From NCBI GenBank assembly GCA_030681265.1, contig JAUXXD010000078.1, positions 1 to 44,145 of the forward strand: a DNA stretch of 44,145 nucleotides, given 5' to 3'. Positions 41,722 through 44,145 of the stretch are shown here, piece after piece. The notes beneath the pieces are model-generated. The model saw only the letters and a list, made by a program, of their open reading frames with translations, was not told where the DNA came from and searched no databases. The DNA is from Candidatus Didemnitutus sp. Lineage in GTDB: Bacteria > Verrucomicrobiota > Verrucomicrobiia > Opitutales > Opitutaceae. Every line of letters starts with the position of its first letter. Position 1 is the first letter of the stretch. The position numbers and the translations under genes are program-made.

Positions 41722-42309
41722 TTATTTGGAGACTTCGACCGTAATAGGGGCGTCTTTTTGGTGACGGCTGAGGAGGTAGGCGACGACTTCGGCGGTTTTC
41801 TTTTGTCCGAGGACGGGTTCCCAACCGGGCATGCCTTTGACGGGCACGCCTTGCGCGACGCTTACGTAAACTTCCTTCGGCGTGCCGCCGTGAATCCACG
41901 CGTTGTCGGTGAGGTCGGGGCCGACCGCAGAGGGATTTTCGCTTTTGCCGCGCATGCTGCCAAGGTGGCATTGCACGCAGAGGGAATTGTAGGTTTGGCG
42001 ACCGGCGTCGGTGAAGACGGTGTTCTGGCTCATCTCCCAGAAAATCGCGTCGTTCGAAACATCGATTGAAGACGACATTTTCGCGGCTGCGATTTGCGCC
42101 ATGGCGGCGTCAACCTGTTCGCCGTCACTCGGTGTGATGCGGGCGATTTGAATCGTGAACCAATAGATGAGGCTGAACGCGATGACGCCGTAAAGCAGGT
42201 AGAGCCACCAGTTGGGCAACGGATTGTTAAACTCCTGGATGCCGTCGTAAACGTGCGGCCGGAGTTCTTCGTTTCCGTCCTCACCGGGCGGTTGCGGATG
42301 CTGATTCAT
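41722..42309 (-). CDS. ccoP: CcoP, cbb3 oxidase cytochrome c subunit (one-heme form)
   Basis: A 195-aa subunit with the CcoP N-terminal motif NNPLPNWWLYLLYGVIAFSL (membrane helix about 33-54) and one cytochrome c domain with heme site CVQCH at 111-115 and probable axial Met160 (GVPVKGMPGW). Usual CcoP proteins carry two heme c groups and are about 290-310 aa; here only one CxxCH is present. It passes electrons to CcoO/CcoN from the periplasmic side. It lies between ccoQ and ccoG. Confidence 0.93.
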   Translation of the reverse strand: MNQHPQPPGEDGNEELRPHVYDGIQEFNNPLPNWWLYLLYGVIAFSLIYWFTIQIARITPSDGEQVDAAMAQIAAAKMSSSIDVSNDAIFWEMSQNTVFTDAGRQTYNSLCVQCHLGSMRGKSENPSAVGPDLTDNAWIHGGTPKEVYVSVAQGVPVKGMPGWEPVLGQKKTAEVVAYLLSRHQKDAPITVEVSK

Positions 42310-42382
42310 GGGAAAAGGCGAATGGGCGTGAAGGAAAGGGCGACGCCGCGCGATGCGCAGGCACGCGGGCGACGAGGACGGA

Positions 42383-42541
42383 TTACTCGGTCTCGAACGG
42401 GAGCCGCGCGAGGCGTTCGGCTTGCGCGGGCTTCATGCGACTAGCGCGCCACGCGGCGGCAATGTAGATGAGCGACGCCACGGCGAGCGCGACGACCGGG
42501 AAGATGAGGTGCCAGTCTTCGTAGATGATGCGGGTGAGCAT
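42383..42541 (-). CDS. ccoQ: CcoQ, small cbb3 oxidase subunit
   Basis: A 52-aa protein with a single membrane helix (about residues 11-30, HLIFPVVALAVASLIYIAAA) and a basic C-terminal tail, as expected for CcoQ. It lies between ccoNO and ccoP, the standard place, with a ribosome binding site AAGGAA about 8 bases before the ATG. CcoQ sequences diverge, so the call is from size, topology and position. Confidence 0.8.
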   Translation of the reverse strand: MLTRIIYEDWHLIFPVVALAVASLIYIAAAWRASRMKPAQAERLARLPFETE

Positions 42542-42589
42542 GGGAGTGGTTCCTTGTGGTGGTGGGTGGTTGAGTAAACGGCGCGGGAG

Positions 42590-44145
42590 TTACTGGGCGG
42601 GAACAGTCGGCACGGATTTTTTGCCGAGCGACTGGAGATAAGCGATGAGGGCGATGATTTCCTTATCGGCGGCGACGTAGCGGCCCTGCGCTTGGAGATC
42701 GCGCGCGATTTCCTTGGCCTGCTCGCGGGCGAGCGTGGCAATCATGTTGTCGGACCACGACGGGTAAGGGACCCCGAGCGTGCGCTGCACGCTGATCTTG
42801 CGCGGCAGGCTGGCGTAATCGGTTTCGTTTTTTGCGAGGTCCGGGTAATTCGGCATATTGGAACCGGTGGAAATCGAACGCGGATCCATCATGTGGTCGT
42901 AGTGCCACGCGTGGTTGTATTTGCCGCCGACGCGGGCGAGGTCGGGACCGGTGCGCTTGGAACCCCATTGATACGGGTGATCCCAAATCGATTCGCCGAG
43001 GCGCGAGTAATCGCCGTAGCGCATGACGTCCGGCACGAGGGTGCGGATCATCTGCGAGTGGCAGTTGTAGCAACCGTCGCGCACGTAGAGGTCGCGACCG
43101 GCCAGTTCGAGTGGCGTATAAATCTCGGCGACGCGATCTTCCGTTTGCAGGTGGCGGCTGATCGTCATCATCGGGATGATTTGAATCATGCCGCCCGCCG
43201 CGACGGCGACGAAGGTGAGCACAGTGAACGGCAGCGCGTTCAACAAAAGGCGATCATACCACTCACCCCACTTTGTGCCGCGTGTCTGGTAATGGCCGAA
43301 CGCCATCAATGCCACCGCAACCGTGCCGAAGAGGCCGAGGATGTTGAGCCAGCCGCTGGTGAACATCCAAAGGAGTGCCCCGACGGCGGTGATCGTGGTG
43401 TAAACGATGGGCGCATTGAAGATCGTGCCGCGGACGGAAAGTTTTTCAGCGGCGGTGTGTGGTTCCGGATAGACTTCGATCGTGCCGTTGACAGTTTGCG
43501 CGCCGCGGATCGATTGCCAGATGTTCCACGCCATGATGACGAAGCCGGCGAGGTAGAGGCCGCCACCGACGACGCGCAGCAGCATGAGCGGACGGATCGC
43601 GTTGAGCGTCTCGATGAAATTTGGATACTTGAGAATGGTGCCGCCTTCGCTGGTGGCGTTGAGCATCAAGCCTTGGGAAATACCCGAGGCCCACATCGCG
43701 CCGACGTAGAGCAGAATGCCGAACGTCCCGAGCCAGAAGTGGAGATTCGCGAGCGACTGGGAGTGCAGCGGACGATTCCACAGACGCGGCACGAGCCAGT
43801 AGAACATGCCGGCCGCCATGAAGCCGTTCCAGCCGAGCGCGCCGGCGTGCACATGGCCGATGATCCAGTCGGTGTAGTGCGCGAGGGCGTTGACGGATTT
43901 GATCGAAAGGAGCGGACCTTCGAACGTGGCCATGCCGTAGAACGTCACGGCCGCCGCAAAGAATTTGATGATCGGATCGGTGCGGAGTTTGTCCCACGAA
44001 CCGCGCAGCGTGAGCAGGCCGTTGAGCATACCGGCCCACGACGGCGCCCAGAGCATGAGCGAGAACGTGACGCCGAGCATCTGCAGCCAGTTGGGCAGGG
44101 CGGTGTTTAGCAAATGGTGTGGACCGGCCCAGATGTAGAGGAAGA
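42590..44145 (-). CDS. ccoNO: CcoN-CcoO fusion, cbb3 cytochrome oxidase subunits I-II (partial, 5' part outside window)
   Basis: The visible part of a fused cbb3 subunit I-II gene; the reading frame runs off the right edge. At the edge is WAGPHHLLNTALP, the CuB His-His pair of CcoN, followed by more membrane helices with GHVHAGALGWNGF and NLHFWLGTFG. In the same frame a CcoO domain follows, starting near TRGTKWGEWYDRLLLNALPF, with heme c site CYNCHSQMIR and the RTGPDLARVGGKY motif. Fusion of CcoN and CcoO in one chain is known from Verrucomicrobia, Planctomycetes and Bacteroidetes. It reduces oxygen with high affinity. It heads the operon seen here. Confidence 0.95.
   Translation of the reverse strand, partial: FLYIWAGPHHLLNTALPNWLQMLGVTFSLMLWAPSWAGMLNGLLTLRGSWDKLRTDPIIKFFAAAVTFYGMATFEGPLLSIKSVNALAHYTDWIIGHVHAGALGWNGFMAAGMFYWLVPRLWNRPLHSQSLANLHFWLGTFGILLYVGAMWASGISQGLMLNATSEGGTILKYPNFIETLNAIRPLMLLRVVGGGLYLAGFVIMAWNIWQSIRGAQTVNGTIEVYPEPHTAAEKLSVRGTIFNAPIVYTTITAVGALLWMFTSGWLNILGLFGTVAVALMAFGHYQTRGTKWGEWYDRLLLNALPFTVLTFVAVAAGGMIQIIPMMTISRHLQTEDRVAEIYTPLELAGRDLYVRDGCYNCHSQMIRTLVPDVMRYGDYSRLGESIWDHPYQWGSKRTGPDLARVGGKYNHAWHYDHMMDPRSISTGSNMPNYPDLAKNETDYASLPRKISVQRTLGVPYPSWSDNMIATLAREQAKEIARDLQAQGRYVAADKEIIALIAYLQSLGKKSVPTVPAQ

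Noticed and set aside
42692-44110. Plus-strand open frame of 472 codons opposite ccoNO
   Set aside because: It mirrors the oxidase gene, which has unmistakable heme and histidine motifs; the antisense product is Arg/Glu/His-rich and featureless.
1-44145. CRISPR arrays, tRNA/rRNA genes, transposases, prophage or defence genes
   Set aside because: No regularly spaced direct repeats, cloverleaf-like sequence, or transposase/integrase motifs were recognised by eye.

Overview
The window is a high-GC, densely coding bacterial chromosome segment. Gene content and order point to Verrucomicrobia, most likely an Opitutaceae-type motile bacterium. The reasons are a compact flgB-to-fliP operon, a cbb3 oxidase with fused CcoN-CcoO and a one-heme CcoP, PIN-PhoH, the cobalamin adenosyltransferase/DUF6580 pair, and GC-rich intergenic hairpin repeats. 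This placement is inference from gene content; there is no rRNA gene in the window.

Region 1 (1-13414, minus strand) is one flagellar operon, transcribed right to left: flgB-flgC-fliE-fliF-(52-aa ORF)-fliG-(55-aa ORF)-fliH-fliI-fliJ-motE-fliK-flgD-flgE-fliL-fliM-fliN-fliO-fliP, with fliP running off the left edge. It encodes the rod, MS ring, switch, export ATPase complex, hook and part of the export gate. Many genes overlap or abut. FlgE and FliN are unusually short. A 210-bp divergent promoter region (13415-13624) separates it from cheR-cheB-response regulator (13625-16835, plus strand). That regulator carries an HD-GYP-like domain that has lost its metal-binding residues.

Region 2 (16931-21409, plus strand) is a three-part ABC export system: ATPase, FtsX-like permease and periplasmic adaptor. 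The ATPase is interrupted by a one-base deletion. A 138-aa protein of unknown function and a convergent Na+/Ca2+-exchanger-like membrane protein follow.

Region 3 (23168-26233, minus strand) is the most promising candidate for an undescribed system. A polytopic membrane protein with a MotA/ExbB-like C-terminal segment is followed 9 bp later by a protein with one N-terminal membrane helix containing Asp, a long coiled coil, and a C-terminal domain resembling a degenerate trypsin fold.

Region 4 (26322-36812) holds housekeeping and membrane genes: peptide deformylase, cobalamin adenosyltransferase, a DUF6580 membrane protein, a plsC-type acyltransferase, PIN-PhoH, an AIM24-family protein, an orphan MacB-like permease, a TPR protein and an Xaa-Pro aminopeptidase.

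Region 5 (36861-44145, minus strand) is a cbb3 cytochrome oxidase operon: ccoNO (runs off the right edge), ccoQ, ccoP, ccoG, a 60-aa membrane protein, a SafE/TauE-like protein and the copper ATPase ccoI. It combines the structural genes with copper and heme assembly factors for high-affinity oxygen respiration.

No tRNA, rRNA, CRISPR array, transposase or integrase was recognised. No gene-free stretch exceeds 300 bases.
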